A DNA stretch of 64,000 nt from Kitasatospora arboriphila. GTDB lineage: Bacteria > Actinomycetota > Actinomycetes > Mycobacteriales > Mycobacteriaceae. The position numbers and the translations under genes are program-made. Shown in pieces: positions 16,850 through 25,621 of this stretch (position 1 is the first letter of the stretch; the number at the start of each line of letters is the position of its first letter). The notes under the pieces are model-generated. The model did no database searches. It saw nothing but the letters and a program-made list of their open reading frames with translations, and had not been told where the DNA came from. The stretch is from assembly GCF_000717275.1 (NCBI RefSeq), contig NZ_JNYV01000002.1, positions 930,001-994,000 of the forward strand, written 5' to 3'.

Positions 16850-18058
16850 CTAGGTGCCGTTGATCAGCTTGAGCCCGTTCTCCCGGAGGAAGTGTCGACG
16901 GGTCTCTTCACCAAGGCCCTCGACTCTGTTGTAGAAGTCGGCGGGTTCACGCAGCCCCTCGGCATGAGGCCAGTCCGAACCCATGACGAGAGAGTCGGCA
17001 GAACCGAGTTTCTCGACCATTCCCACCGTGTCATCCTCGGGGTACGGGACAACGCGAATGTGCTTGTTGAAGATCGCGCTGGGGCGTTCGGGCAGCTGCC
17101 CGCCCAGCCACCGGCCGTTGCGTGCCATGCCCCGGCTCTTGTCCATATGCCGAACAAAGTGGGGTATCCACTCGGCGCCGAATTCGCTGACGAGGATCTT
17201 GATGTTCGGGAACCGTCCGAAGAGGTTGTCGAAGATCAGGGCGGAGAGTGTGTCGGTGATCGGGCGCTCGCCGTAAGTGTTCTGCCACTGCCATGCGGAG
17301 AACTGGAACGGCGGAACGAGTCCCCATCCCCAGTGTGACGCCACGTTGGACTGGTAGTGGAACTCTGAAATATGGTACGAGACAACAGCCTTGGCTTCAT
17401 TGATCCGTGCCCAGAAGGGATCGAAGTAAGGGTCTCCCGGTGAACGTCCGTATGCAGGCCCGGCGGGTAAGAGAACGAACCGCGCACCGGCGTCGAGGAC
17501 CCGATCGAGTTCAGCGCAGGCGCGATCAAGATCGCGCAGAGACAACAGCGCCGGGGCGTAGATGGTGTCCTTGTAAGCAAAGCCCCAGTCTTCATCGATC
17601 CAGCGATTGAAGGCCTGCAAGTTGTCGTACAACGGGTCGAGCCCGTCAAGGTATGCCTCAGCCAGAAGGCCCCAGCCACCGGGGTACATGATCGCCTTTT
17701 CGATCTGCTGTTCTGCCAGCTGAACCAGGCGCTTGTCCTTGTCCAGATATTCGTCCTGGATCGGCTCGTAGAAGCGCTCGGCGTCGGTGGCGTTGCCGGA
17801 TGAACGCTGCTTGAGCATCTCGACAAGAGAACCGGGGACATACGCCTGGTTGAGGTCCGCCTCCAGGGCAGTGACTATTCGGTCATTCGCCAGCAGGACT
17901 TGACGATCGTATCCAGGCGCTGTGATCGGACGCACTGCCGTGTGCAGTTTGTTCTTGGGCATGAAGCGCGTGAAGGCATCCACGGCCTCATAGGAATGTT
18001 GGTCGAAGTCGGTCAACAGGTAGGGGAGCTTTCCTACCGAATTCTCGATCAGCGCCAT
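16850..18058 (-). CDS. Amidohydrolase-2 family protein
   Basis: This 402-residue TIM-barrel metal-dependent hydrolase has an N-terminal DFDQHSYE, a central SYHISEFHY and a C-terminal GSDWPHAEG, the usual metal and catalytic positions. It is a distant paralogue of the protein at 15454. The start at 18058 has GGAGG eight bases upstream. It lies on the same strand as, and downstream of, the CoA ligase at 18251, 192 bases away. Substrate unknown. Confidence 0.88.
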   Translation of the reverse strand: MALIENSVGKLPYLLTDFDQHSYEAVDAFTRFMPKNKLHTAVRPITAPGYDRQVLLANDRIVTALEADLNQAYVPGSLVEMLKQRSSGNATDAERFYEPIQDEYLDKDKRLVQLAEQQIEKAIMYPGGWGLLAEAYLDGLDPLYDNLQAFNRWIDEDWGFAYKDTIYAPALLSLRDLDRACAELDRVLDAGARFVLLPAGPAYGRSPGDPYFDPFWARINEAKAVVSYHISEFHYQSNVASHWGWGLVPPFQFSAWQWQNTYGERPITDTLSALIFDNLFGRFPNIKILVSEFGAEWIPHFVRHMDKSRGMARNGRWLGGQLPERPSAIFNKHIRVVPYPEDDTVGMVEKLGSADSLVMGSDWPHAEGLREPADFYNRVEGLGEETRRHFLRENGLKLINGT

Positions 18059-18250
18059 TGCACACCTCCATCGTATTGGTGTCGGCAGGACGGCCGCAGG
18101 GATGCGAACATCCATCCGATTGAGTCACCATATCAAAATGAGATGAACTCGCACAAACTTCGCGCACAACCGACTGCGAACCTGTACTCGAAGGACTCCA
18201 GGCCGGCCGATGGGCCTGGACCACTTCCACAGGCATCAGCAGGCGGGCTC

Positions 18251-19840
18251 TCAGTGTTTATCGCGCAGTAAGTGTTTGCGGACTTTCCCCGTGCTGGTTC
18301 GTGGCATTTCGTCGACAACCAACCAGTCGACGGGCCGCTTGTGACCGGCCAGCTTCTCGGCGGCGAACGCGGCAAGCTCACGAACGTCGACCGCAGCTCC
18401 CGTGGCGGGGATGACGGCTGCCGCCACTCGCTCGCCCCAACGGTCATCCGGCACTCCGAAGACGGCTGCTTCAGAAATTGTCGGATGGGCGGACAGCACG
18501 GCCTCGACCTCGGCGGGATAGACGTTCACGCCCCCGCGGATGATGACGTCGCGCAGTCGCCCGCGAAACGTGAGAACGTTGTCATCGTCCATGACACAGA
18601 GGTCGCCCGTCGCCAACCATCCGTTCGCATCGGTAGCCGGATTCAGCGTGCCGTCGTCTCGCAGGTAGCCGGTCATGACCAGTGGTCCGCGGACGTAGAG
18701 CTCTCCCTCCTGACCGCGATTGACGGTGTGGCCGTTCTTGTCTCGGATCACGTAGTCGCGGCCCGGCAGACAGCGACCTAGTGATCGCGTCCTCACCATC
18801 GGGGTGTCCTCTGGCGAACTGCAGGTCAAGATCGGTGCCTCGCTCTGGCCATACGAGACCATGAAAGTGATGCCCAGCAGCTGCTCGACCCGCTCGATCA
18901 GATGCGGATCGACTGCGGTCGCACCTCCGATGACTGTCCGCACCGACCGGAAACTCGACGGACCCACGCCTGGCAGTTCCAGTAGGTCGAGGAGCATTGT
19001 CGGCACCATGCCGACCAAGGCCGGCTGAATGTCCCGGATTGCGCGCACTGCGGACTCCGCGGTGAACTGCTCGACGACTATGTAGACGCCACCGTAGGTC
19101 AGGCAGGTGATGACGCCGGCCACGGATCCCCCGACGTGATGGAGCGGCAGAGGATTGAGCCACCGGTCGCCGGCGGCGGCCCGGCACGCTTGGGCGAAGT
19201 TGTGTGCGCTGTTCATGGCCGCGAAGTGTGACAACACCGCAGGTTTCGGTTTACCCGTTGTGCCCGAAGTGTATTGGAGCAGGAACTCGTCTTCTGGGGA
19301 GACTGCCACCGTGGAGCCCGTCGGGCTGGATTGCCGGGCAATGGTCTCGCCCAGGTCGCACACTGCGACGACCCCAGGAATCGACGAGGCGACTGAACGG
19401 ATTCGGTCCAGCACCTCATGCACGCCGTAAGACTTGATGGCCAGCACGGCCCCGACGTCGGCCGCCTCGAGTTGGTGAGCGGTCTCCTCGTCGGTCGCCG
19501 ACGGTGCGATGGGGACCACCGATACTCCCGCGAGCGCACATCCGTACATTCCGATGATCCAATTGACCGAGTTGAACGAGATCAGAGCGACCCGTTTGCG
19601 GTCAGGGTTGATCTCCGCGAGGGTGGCCGCAAGGCGGCTGCTCTTCTCGTACAGCTCGAAGTACGTCACCGCCTCAACCCCCGACTCGGTCGAGGACATG
19701 AGGGCCGGAGCGGTCGGCGAGGTTTCTGCGAGCAGCCTCAGGGCGCCACCCACCGTGTCGGTGCGCAGGCCGGGTACGCCCGACAGCATGACTGACGACG
19801 GCGATGCCGGGAACGAGGGATCTTGATCCTTGGTGGTCAT
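18251..19840 (-). CDS. Acyl-CoA synthetase (AMP-dependent)
   Basis: This 529-residue ANL-superfamily ligase has the P-loop YTSGTTGKPKP, the YGQSEAP motif, the hinge GRLRDVIIRGGVN and the C-terminal catalytic Lys in PRTSTGKVRKH. It activates a carboxylic acid to its CoA ester. A perfect TTTTACA-C-TGTAAAA palindrome lies 11 bases before the ATG, so repressor binding there would overlap the promoter or leader. This suggests control by the TetR protein encoded just upstream. Confidence 0.93.
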   Translation of the reverse strand: MTTKDQDPSFPASPSSVMLSGVPGLRTDTVGGALRLLAETSPTAPALMSSTESGVEAVTYFELYEKSSRLAATLAEINPDRKRVALISFNSVNWIIGMYGCALAGVSVVPIAPSATDEETAHQLEAADVGAVLAIKSYGVHEVLDRIRSVASSIPGVVAVCDLGETIARQSSPTGSTVAVSPEDEFLLQYTSGTTGKPKPAVLSHFAAMNSAHNFAQACRAAAGDRWLNPLPLHHVGGSVAGVITCLTYGGVYIVVEQFTAESAVRAIRDIQPALVGMVPTMLLDLLELPGVGPSSFRSVRTVIGGATAVDPHLIERVEQLLGITFMVSYGQSEAPILTCSSPEDTPMVRTRSLGRCLPGRDYVIRDKNGHTVNRGQEGELYVRGPLVMTGYLRDDGTLNPATDANGWLATGDLCVMDDDNVLTFRGRLRDVIIRGGVNVYPAEVEAVLSAHPTISEAAVFGVPDDRWGERVAAAVIPATGAAVDVRELAAFAAEKLAGHKRPVDWLVVDEMPRTSTGKVRKHLLRDKH

Positions 19841-19850
19841 GAGCGGCCTC

Positions 19851-19865
19851 TTTTACACTGTAAAA
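19851..19865. promoter_or_regulatory. Operator candidate TTTTACA-C-TGTAAAA
   Basis: This perfect 15-base palindrome is directly upstream of the CoA ligase. A second inverted repeat, ATCTGTAC-N8-GTACAGAT, lies at 19869-19892. The rest of 19893-20112 holds nothing recognisable. Confidence 0.65.
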
Positions 19866-20112
19866 TGGATCTGTACCGGACACTGTACAGATGGGTCACG
19901 AAGTCGACCATCACCGTCGACGGCGGATCGGTCATCGTTCGCTGGCCCTGCGTATCTCAGGCGCTCTTGGTCCCGCCGTCGCGCTCCGATCGCGGTGAGC
20001 GACGCAATGTCGTGCCGGTGCCGCTTCTCGACGCGCACCGCAGCCGAAGTTCGTTGTGCGACATACCGACTCGTCCCCTGCACGCAACATCGGGACGGTT
20101 TCGCGGGCTGTA

Positions 20113-20754
20113 TCAGGGGCCCGGCGGCACGGAACAGGCGTGCTGCAGGAGTATCCAGATGCGTTCGGAGTTCACGCGACGTTCTTCCTCTGAGTCGATG
20201 TCTGCCTTGCTGGCCCAGTGCTCGAGAAGGGCGATGGCACCGCCGGTGACGAAACGGGCCAGTTCTTCGTGATCGCGTTTGTCGTCCGGATGCGCGCGTT
20301 CGATGTAGTCGGCGACCAGTCCGTATATGTATTTCGAGATCTCCACACGAGCCCGGGTGCCCACTGTCGACTCGATCAGTAGGTGGTAGAGGTTGCGACT
20401 CCTGCTGATTTCCGACACCAGGGCATAGATTCTCCCGACCGCTTCGTCCTGACTCGGTAGTCCGGGCGCTGCGACCCGTTCGCCGCGAAGGATGTGTTCG
20501 AGGCGAACCTGGATGACCGCTGCCAACGCCGATTCTTTGTCTGCAAAATGTTGGTAGACAGTAGGTCTGCTCACGCCGGCTCGCTGCGCGATGTCCGTGA
20601 TCGAGATCCGATCGGGTTCCCGCTCGGCGAGCAACTCTCCTGCCGCATTGATGAGCGCCTCGCGGGAGCGCTGGATCCGCGGATCGATCCGGACGGCAGG
20701 GGCGTCGACCTGAACGGCCGGAGTCGGTGTGCCGGCGGTCGGCGAAGTGGTCAT
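20113..20754 (-). CDS. TetR-family transcriptional regulator
   Basis: This 213-residue protein has a TetR HTH at about residues 30-75 (ITDIAQRAGVSRPTVYQHFADKESAL). It has a proline-rich N-terminal tail and a typical helical ligand domain. It is divergent from the membrane-protein pair and upstream of the CoA ligase. TTACA/TGTAA palindromes flank it on both sides, which suggests autoregulation and control of neighbouring genes, with an acyl-CoA or substrate as possible ligand. Confidence 0.9.
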   Translation of the reverse strand: MTTSPTAGTPTPAVQVDAPAVRIDPRIQRSREALINAAGELLAEREPDRISITDIAQRAGVSRPTVYQHFADKESALAAVIQVRLEHILRGERVAAPGLPSQDEAVGRIYALVSEISRSRNLYHLLIESTVGTRARVEISKYIYGLVADYIERAHPDDKRDHEELARFVTGGAIALLEHWASKADIDSEEERRVNSERIWILLQHACSVPPGP

Positions 20755-20785
20755 CAGAGACTCCTGTCACGTCTAGGTCTCTGTA

Positions 20786-20835
20786 TTTTACACATGTAGT
20801 ACAGTCGGACTCCGATAGCTTATTTACATCTGTAA
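20786..20835. promoter_or_regulatory. Two operator candidates in the divergent TetR/membrane-protein promoter
   Basis: TTTTACACATGTAG at 20786-20799 and TTACA-TC-TGTAA at 20824-20835 share the arms of the palindromes at 15370 and 19851. Both lie between the TetR start and the first membrane-protein gene. Confidence 0.55.
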
Positions 20836-20861
20836 GATACATACGAGCTGATGGACAGACG

Positions 20862-22079
20862 ATGACCAATCCCCCCTCACCTGAACCCTTTGTCTCACCG
20901 CCGATGTCGGAAGTTTCGGCAGGATCCGGGTCGGCGCCCGGTCACGACGACGATCGTGTCTTGATCGCCAAACCGGCGCGAAAGCGTCCACCGGAAAAAG
21001 TGATGATGTACGCCGGCCTGCTGATGCCGCTGTTCATGATGATCCTGTTACCGCTGCTGTACACCTGGGGTCTGCATTCGCCGAGCCCGCAGCACATGTC
21101 CGTGGCGATTGTCGGCACGTCCGAAGAGACGAGCGGCCTGGCGAACGGCACTCAGGCAAAGGTCGGGTCGAGCTTCGACATCGGTGTGATACCCGACGTG
21201 GAGTCGGCCAGAGCTGCGGTGACCGAGCTCGAGACCCGAGCGGCGTATGACCCATCGACCAACACGGTGTATGTGGCCAGTCTCGGAAATCTCGCCGCCA
21301 AGGAAGCTGCCACGACGGTCCTGACCGGTGTTGCCCAGAGTGTGGCAGGTGCGCCGCCGACCGTCGTCGATCTGGCTCCGGCGCCGGCCGGCGACATGCT
21401 CGGCAACACCGCCATGTTCATAGCGATAGCTGCGATCATGGGCGGGTTCCTGACCGCTACGGTGATGCGACTGTTGTTGCCGGACATGGGTTTACGCATC
21501 GAATTGGCGGTTCTGGCCGTCATGTCTGCGATTTCGGGGATCGTGCCCATGTTCATCGCTTTCTCCGTGTATTCGGCGCTGTCAGCGAATGCCCTCGGTG
21601 TGGGGTTCTTGTTGTCTGCCTTCGCGTTTGTGATCGGGGCATTTCACCTCGGTGGGATGAGGCTGATAGGTCCGGCCATGGTGCTGCCGACGATCATCAT
21701 CATGCTTCTGTTCGGTGTCCCCGCATCGGGAGGTGCGATCGCGCCCGAGATGGTGCCCGGCTTCTTCACCAATCTGCACTCGGTGTTGCCCACTCCGGCA
21801 CTCATCGAAGGGCTGAAGCGATTGGTGTACTTCCCGGATGCCCCGATCGGGAGCACGATGACCACACTTGCCGTGTGGGGAGTGATAGCAGCTGCGCTGT
21901 TGGCCTTGGCCGCGGTACGTCACCCAGCGGAAGAGGAACGGTTGTTGGAATCGTTCGCCGCCATTCCTGACCCGGTGGAAGAACCGGTTTTCGAGGACGA
22001 GTCAGTAGAGACCCACGGAGCCTCCGCGTCGGCAACGTCGGAGCCCGCAGCCACCGTTGACCAAGGAGCTTCACGATGA
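20862..22079 (+). CDS. Multi-pass membrane protein, ABC-2-permease-like (paralogue 1)
   Basis: This protein has about 405 residues. A cytoplasmic N-terminus is followed by one membrane helix (about 48-67), a roughly 110-residue extracytoplasmic domain with the AAYDPSTNTVYVA segment, then about five or six hydrophobic helices and an acidic C-tail. The layout resembles ABC-2-type or YhgE/Pip (DUF3533) membrane proteins. No ATPase is adjacent. The next gene encodes a clear paralogue and overlaps it by ATGA. Export of a lipid or toxic substrate under TetR control is plausible, but the function is not known. Confidence 0.75.
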   Translation: MTNPPSPEPFVSPPMSEVSAGSGSAPGHDDDRVLIAKPARKRPPEKVMMYAGLLMPLFMMILLPLLYTWGLHSPSPQHMSVAIVGTSEETSGLANGTQAKVGSSFDIGVIPDVESARAAVTELETRAAYDPSTNTVYVASLGNLAAKEAATTVLTGVAQSVAGAPPTVVDLAPAPAGDMLGNTAMFIAIAAIMGGFLTATVMRLLLPDMGLRIELAVLAVMSAISGIVPMFIAFSVYSALSANALGVGFLLSAFAFVIGAFHLGGMRLIGPAMVLPTIIIMLLFGVPASGGAIAPEMVPGFFTNLHSVLPTPALIEGLKRLVYFPDAPIGSTMTTLAVWGVIAAALLALAAVRHPAEEERLLESFAAIPDPVEEPVFEDESVETHGASASATSEPAATVDQGASR

Positions 22080-23185
22080 CCAACCCAGAACAAACCCAGC
22101 ATCTCGGGCCGGTTGCTGCTCTACGCAGAGATGTGCTCACCTTCTTCGGAGGGGAGAGCCACCCGACCGGTCGACAGCTTCGACGTCGCCGTGTACTGAT
22201 CGGTGGCTTGCTTCTCCCGCTGTTCTTCTTGGTCGGTTTGCCGCTGACCTACATCGGTCTCATGCACACCCCGACCCCGAACGGTATGGAAATAAGTGTC
22301 GTCGACTCGGGGGCTGCGTCGGATAGGTTCGTCGCTACAGCGCAGAGCGGTGCGAGTGGTGATGAGTTCGTGATCACCAGGGTCGGATCGGTTGCCGACG
22401 CGAAACACAGCGTCCTGCACTTGGATGCACGTGCCGCCTACGATCCCGAATCGGGCACGCTGTTCGTGGCCGGTGCGGGAAACACGACGGCAACGGCGGC
22501 CGCCGAAGCCTATGTCGCCGCCATCGCCGCCGCTGAAAATCAGACGGTGACCATCGACGACATCAAACCCCTGCCGGAGGGCGATGCTGTGGGTACGGGG
22601 GTCCTCTACGTGGGCTTGGGCGCCATCATCGGCGGCTTCTTGACGACGACCACCGCCTCGATTGTCGCACCGCGCATTCGTATCCGAACCAAGGTGATCG
22701 TCCTCGGTGTGATGAGCATCGTCGCCGCGGCGGTGCAGATCCTCATCTCTTACGGGATCACCGGAACACTCGAATCCAACATGTGGGGGGTGGCGGGCCT
22801 GGTGGCGCTGCTGGCATTCACCTGCGGAATCGTGAACTTGGCGGGGTTCATCCTGTTCGGGCCGATTCAACTGCTCATCTCGATCGGCCTGTTCATCTTC
22901 CTGGGAGTGCCGGCATCGGGGATTCCGATCGGGATCGACATGGCATCGTCGTTCTATCAGTTCCTGCAACCGCTGCTGCCGACTTCGGCCGCACTCGACG
23001 GGTTCAAGCGAATCGTGTACTTCGACAGCACCGGCATCGGGCCGATCCTGCTCACTCTCGGCATCTGGATCGCGGTGGCGAGCGTAGGACTGTTGATAGG
23101 GCATCGACGCCGGGCGAAAGTGGTCAAAGACCATTACGCACAGATCGCCGACGACGCGAAGGAGCCTGAACCGGTAACCGCATGA
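22076..23185 (+). CDS. Multi-pass membrane protein, ABC-2-permease-like (paralogue 2)
   Basis: This 369-residue protein aligns along its length with the upstream one: LLLPLF near the first helix, an extracytoplasmic domain with AAYDPESGTLFVA, the IGGFLT helix, a GVPASG turn, and GFKRIVYF before the last helix. It lacks the long acidic tail of paralogue 1. The ATGA overlap and shared layout suggest a heteromeric membrane complex. The transported or sensed substrate is unknown. Confidence 0.75.
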   Translation: MTNPEQTQHLGPVAALRRDVLTFFGGESHPTGRQLRRRRVLIGGLLLPLFFLVGLPLTYIGLMHTPTPNGMEISVVDSGAASDRFVATAQSGASGDEFVITRVGSVADAKHSVLHLDARAAYDPESGTLFVAGAGNTTATAAAEAYVAAIAAAENQTVTIDDIKPLPEGDAVGTGVLYVGLGAIIGGFLTTTTASIVAPRIRIRTKVIVLGVMSIVAAAVQILISYGITGTLESNMWGVAGLVALLAFTCGIVNLAGFILFGPIQLLISIGLFIFLGVPASGIPIGIDMASSFYQFLQPLLPTSAALDGFKRIVYFDSTGIGPILLTLGIWIAVASVGLLIGHRRRAKVVKDHYAQIADDAKEPEPVTA

Positions 23186-23247
23186 TCGGCCGAGGGACTG
23201 CGATCCCGCCGTCCGGTGATGCGGGAGTTGTCCAGGTTCGATTTGTT

Positions 23248-23272
23248 ATATAGCTTGATCATTATTCTATAT
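23248..23272. promoter_or_regulatory. Putative operator, ATATAG-N13-CTATAT
   Basis: This A+T-rich inverted repeat lies 23 bases before the acyl-CoA dehydrogenase start at 23295, in an otherwise G+C-rich region. It could be an operator or part of the promoter of the dehydrogenase pair. Confidence 0.35.
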
Positions 23273-23294
23273 TGTCTGCCCAGAGGAGGCCGTC

Positions 23295-24452
23295 ATGGTC
23301 CAACTTGTTCCACCGTTGGTGGACCTCCCTCGCGAGACCGTCGAACTTCGTTCCGAGGTGCGCAGCTTTCTGAAAGATGAAATTGCTGCAGGCAGTTTCG
23401 CGCCGCAGGTGGACTCGTGGATTGCCGGATGGAATCCCGACTTCAGTCGGTCACTCGGACGGCGGGGCTGGCTCGGGATGACCATCCCCACCGAATACGG
23501 CGGCGCGGGACGGTCCCATCTCGATAGATATGTCGTCACCGAGGAGTTGCTGGCGGCCGGCGCGCCCGTGGCCGCCCACTGGGTGGCCGATCGCCAAGTC
23601 GGCCCGTCTCTGCTCAAGCACGGTTCCGAATATCAACGCGCTCGCTATCTTCCGGGCATTGCCCGTGGCGAGACCTTCTTCGCTATCGGCATGAGCGAAC
23701 CGGAGTCCGGCTCAGACCTCGCGAGCGTCCGGACCCGTGCCGTTCAGGTCAGCGGCGGATGGGAACTGACCGGCACGAAAGTGTGGACCTCGGGTGCCCA
23801 TCACGCCCACGCCTTCTTCGTGCTCGCGCGTAGTGCAGAGCTCGATCCGGCACACCGGCACGACGGTCTGAGCCAGTTCATCGTCGATCTCGATTCCCCA
23901 GGGATCGAAAACCGGCCCATCCGACTCCTGACGGGCCATCATCATTTCAACGAGGTCGTGCTGGACAAAGTCTTTGTCCCGGATGAGCTCGTGCTCGGGC
24001 GTCCCGGGGACGGCTGGACTCAGGTCACGTCGGAGCTCGCCGTGGAGCGGAGTGGGCCGGAGCGCATTCTCTCCAGTTTCCCTCTGCTGGATGCCTACTC
24101 GAGAACGTTCGAGGAACCGACCATTGACAACGGTGACCTCGAGACGTTGGGTGAACTGGTCGGACGAGCCCATACACTCAGGCAGTTGTCGGTGTCGATT
24201 GCGGGCGCGCTGTCGTCGGGGGAGTCCGTCGACCTTCCCGCGGCTCTCGTCAAAGATCTCGGAACGCAGTTCGAAGGCGAGATCGTCGAAAAGGTGACCC
24301 AACAAACAACGGCAGTTGCCGATCCGGGGTCATCGGATCCACTCGCACGATTGCTGGCCGAGGGGCTGCTTCAATCGCCGGGATTCACGTTGCGTGGTGG
24401 GACGACAGAAGTGCTCAAGGGCGTCGTGGCAAGGGGATTGGGTCTTCGATGA
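23295..24452 (+). CDS. Acyl-CoA dehydrogenase, subunit-like (pair member 1)
   Basis: This 385-residue dehydrogenase has GMSEPESGSDLASVRT, WTSGAHHAHAFF and a C-terminal RGGTTEVLKGVVARGLGLR. The MCAD-type catalytic Glu position is Gly. The stop overlaps the start of a second, shorter acyl-CoA dehydrogenase (ATGA). This is the arrangement of heterotetrameric actinobacterial enzymes such as the ChsE1-ChsE2 type that act on bulky, steroid-like acyl-CoAs. AGAGGAGG precedes the ATG. Confidence 0.93.
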   Translation: MVQLVPPLVDLPRETVELRSEVRSFLKDEIAAGSFAPQVDSWIAGWNPDFSRSLGRRGWLGMTIPTEYGGAGRSHLDRYVVTEELLAAGAPVAAHWVADRQVGPSLLKHGSEYQRARYLPGIARGETFFAIGMSEPESGSDLASVRTRAVQVSGGWELTGTKVWTSGAHHAHAFFVLARSAELDPAHRHDGLSQFIVDLDSPGIENRPIRLLTGHHHFNEVVLDKVFVPDELVLGRPGDGWTQVTSELAVERSGPERILSSFPLLDAYSRTFEEPTIDNGDLETLGELVGRAHTLRQLSVSIAGALSSGESVDLPAALVKDLGTQFEGEIVEKVTQQTTAVADPGSSDPLARLLAEGLLQSPGFTLRGGTTEVLKGVVARGLGLR

Positions 24453-25555
24453 ACACACATACCGATGCGGTGGTGACAACTTCCGCTGATCAGTCTGATC
24501 TCAGGGATCTTGCCCGGTCGATCTTTCGAGGTCCGGCCGCAGAAGCGCTGACGGTCCAGAAAACATCGATTCCTCACGATTCGAAGCTCTGGAACACATT
24601 GACGCAGTCGGGTCTGACCCTTCTGACAGCGCGCGAGGAAATCGGTGGGAGCGGAGCCGGTTTCGATGATGCAGCCGTGCTGATCGCTGCCGCAGCGGAG
24701 TCGGCTGCCCCCGGTCCGATAGCCGAGGCGGACATGCTGGCCGCGTGGTTGCTCGATTCTGCTGGTTTGCCCGTCTCCCACAGCCCGTCTACCGCAGCTG
24801 AGGGTGCGGTCAGCCTGAGCGATACACAGGGCGAGACGGTCAGGGTGTCCGGTCAGCTCGACAACGTTCCCTGGGCACGAGACTGCGAGCAGATCGCCGT
24901 GCTCGCGGACGTGGGTGATCGCCGCGCGGTTCTCAGTGTTCCTGTGGCACAGGCCGTGTTGAATCTGGGGTACAACGCAGCCTACGAGCCACGAGATCAC
25001 GTGGCGTTCGACGTCGAGGTACCTGCGTCGGCAATCGTGACCGTCGGTGACGACGTTCTCAGGGAATGGTCTCTGCGGGGCGCGTTCATCCGGTCCGTGC
25101 AGTCGTGCGCCGCGATGCGGACCGCGTTGTCCCTGACAATCGAACATGCCGGCCAGCGCAAACAGTTCGGTAGGCCGATCGGCCGGTTCCAGGCGGTTCA
25201 GAACATGATTGCCGAAGCTGCCGGGGAACTCGCCGTGGCTCAGGCGGCAGTGGACACTGCCACTCGCGCTCTGGTGACCGATGGGTTCGGATCCCGGCAG
25301 TCGGAGATGACCGTCGCCATAGCCAAGGCGCAAAGTGCTCGTGCATCCCGGGTGGTCTCGCGAAACAGTCATCAGGTGCACGGCGCGATCGGTTTCACAC
25401 TGGATCATCAGCTGAGACACTTCACCTTGAAAACCCTTGCTTGGCAACAGGAGTTCGGTGGCGACCGGGTGTGGAACACGCGTGTTGGTGAACTGGTCGC
25501 CGGTCGCGCGAACTCCTCGATCTGGGACGTTGTCGTCGCAGGGCTCACCGACTGA
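24449..25555 (+). CDS. Acyl-CoA dehydrogenase, subunit-like (pair member 2)
   Basis: This 368-residue protein is of the shorter FadE subtype, with QFGRPIGRFQAVQNMIAEAAGELA and the C-terminal VHGAIGFTLDHQLRHFTLK. The flavin/substrate loop is poorly conserved, as expected for a partner subunit. It is coupled to the upstream gene by a four-base overlap, and the two probably form one enzyme. Confidence 0.92.
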   Translation: MNTHTDAVVTTSADQSDLRDLARSIFRGPAAEALTVQKTSIPHDSKLWNTLTQSGLTLLTAREEIGGSGAGFDDAAVLIAAAAESAAPGPIAEADMLAAWLLDSAGLPVSHSPSTAAEGAVSLSDTQGETVRVSGQLDNVPWARDCEQIAVLADVGDRRAVLSVPVAQAVLNLGYNAAYEPRDHVAFDVEVPASAIVTVGDDVLREWSLRGAFIRSVQSCAAMRTALSLTIEHAGQRKQFGRPIGRFQAVQNMIAEAAGELAVAQAAVDTATRALVTDGFGSRQSEMTVAIAKAQSARASRVVSRNSHQVHGAIGFTLDHQLRHFTLKTLAWQQEFGGDRVWNTRVGELVAGRANSSIWDVVVAGLTD

Positions 25556-25621
25556 TTGGTCCGCGCAGACCGAGCATCGGATCAATTGGGGCGGAAAAGA
25601 CTGGGGAAGTTCTCTTGTCGC

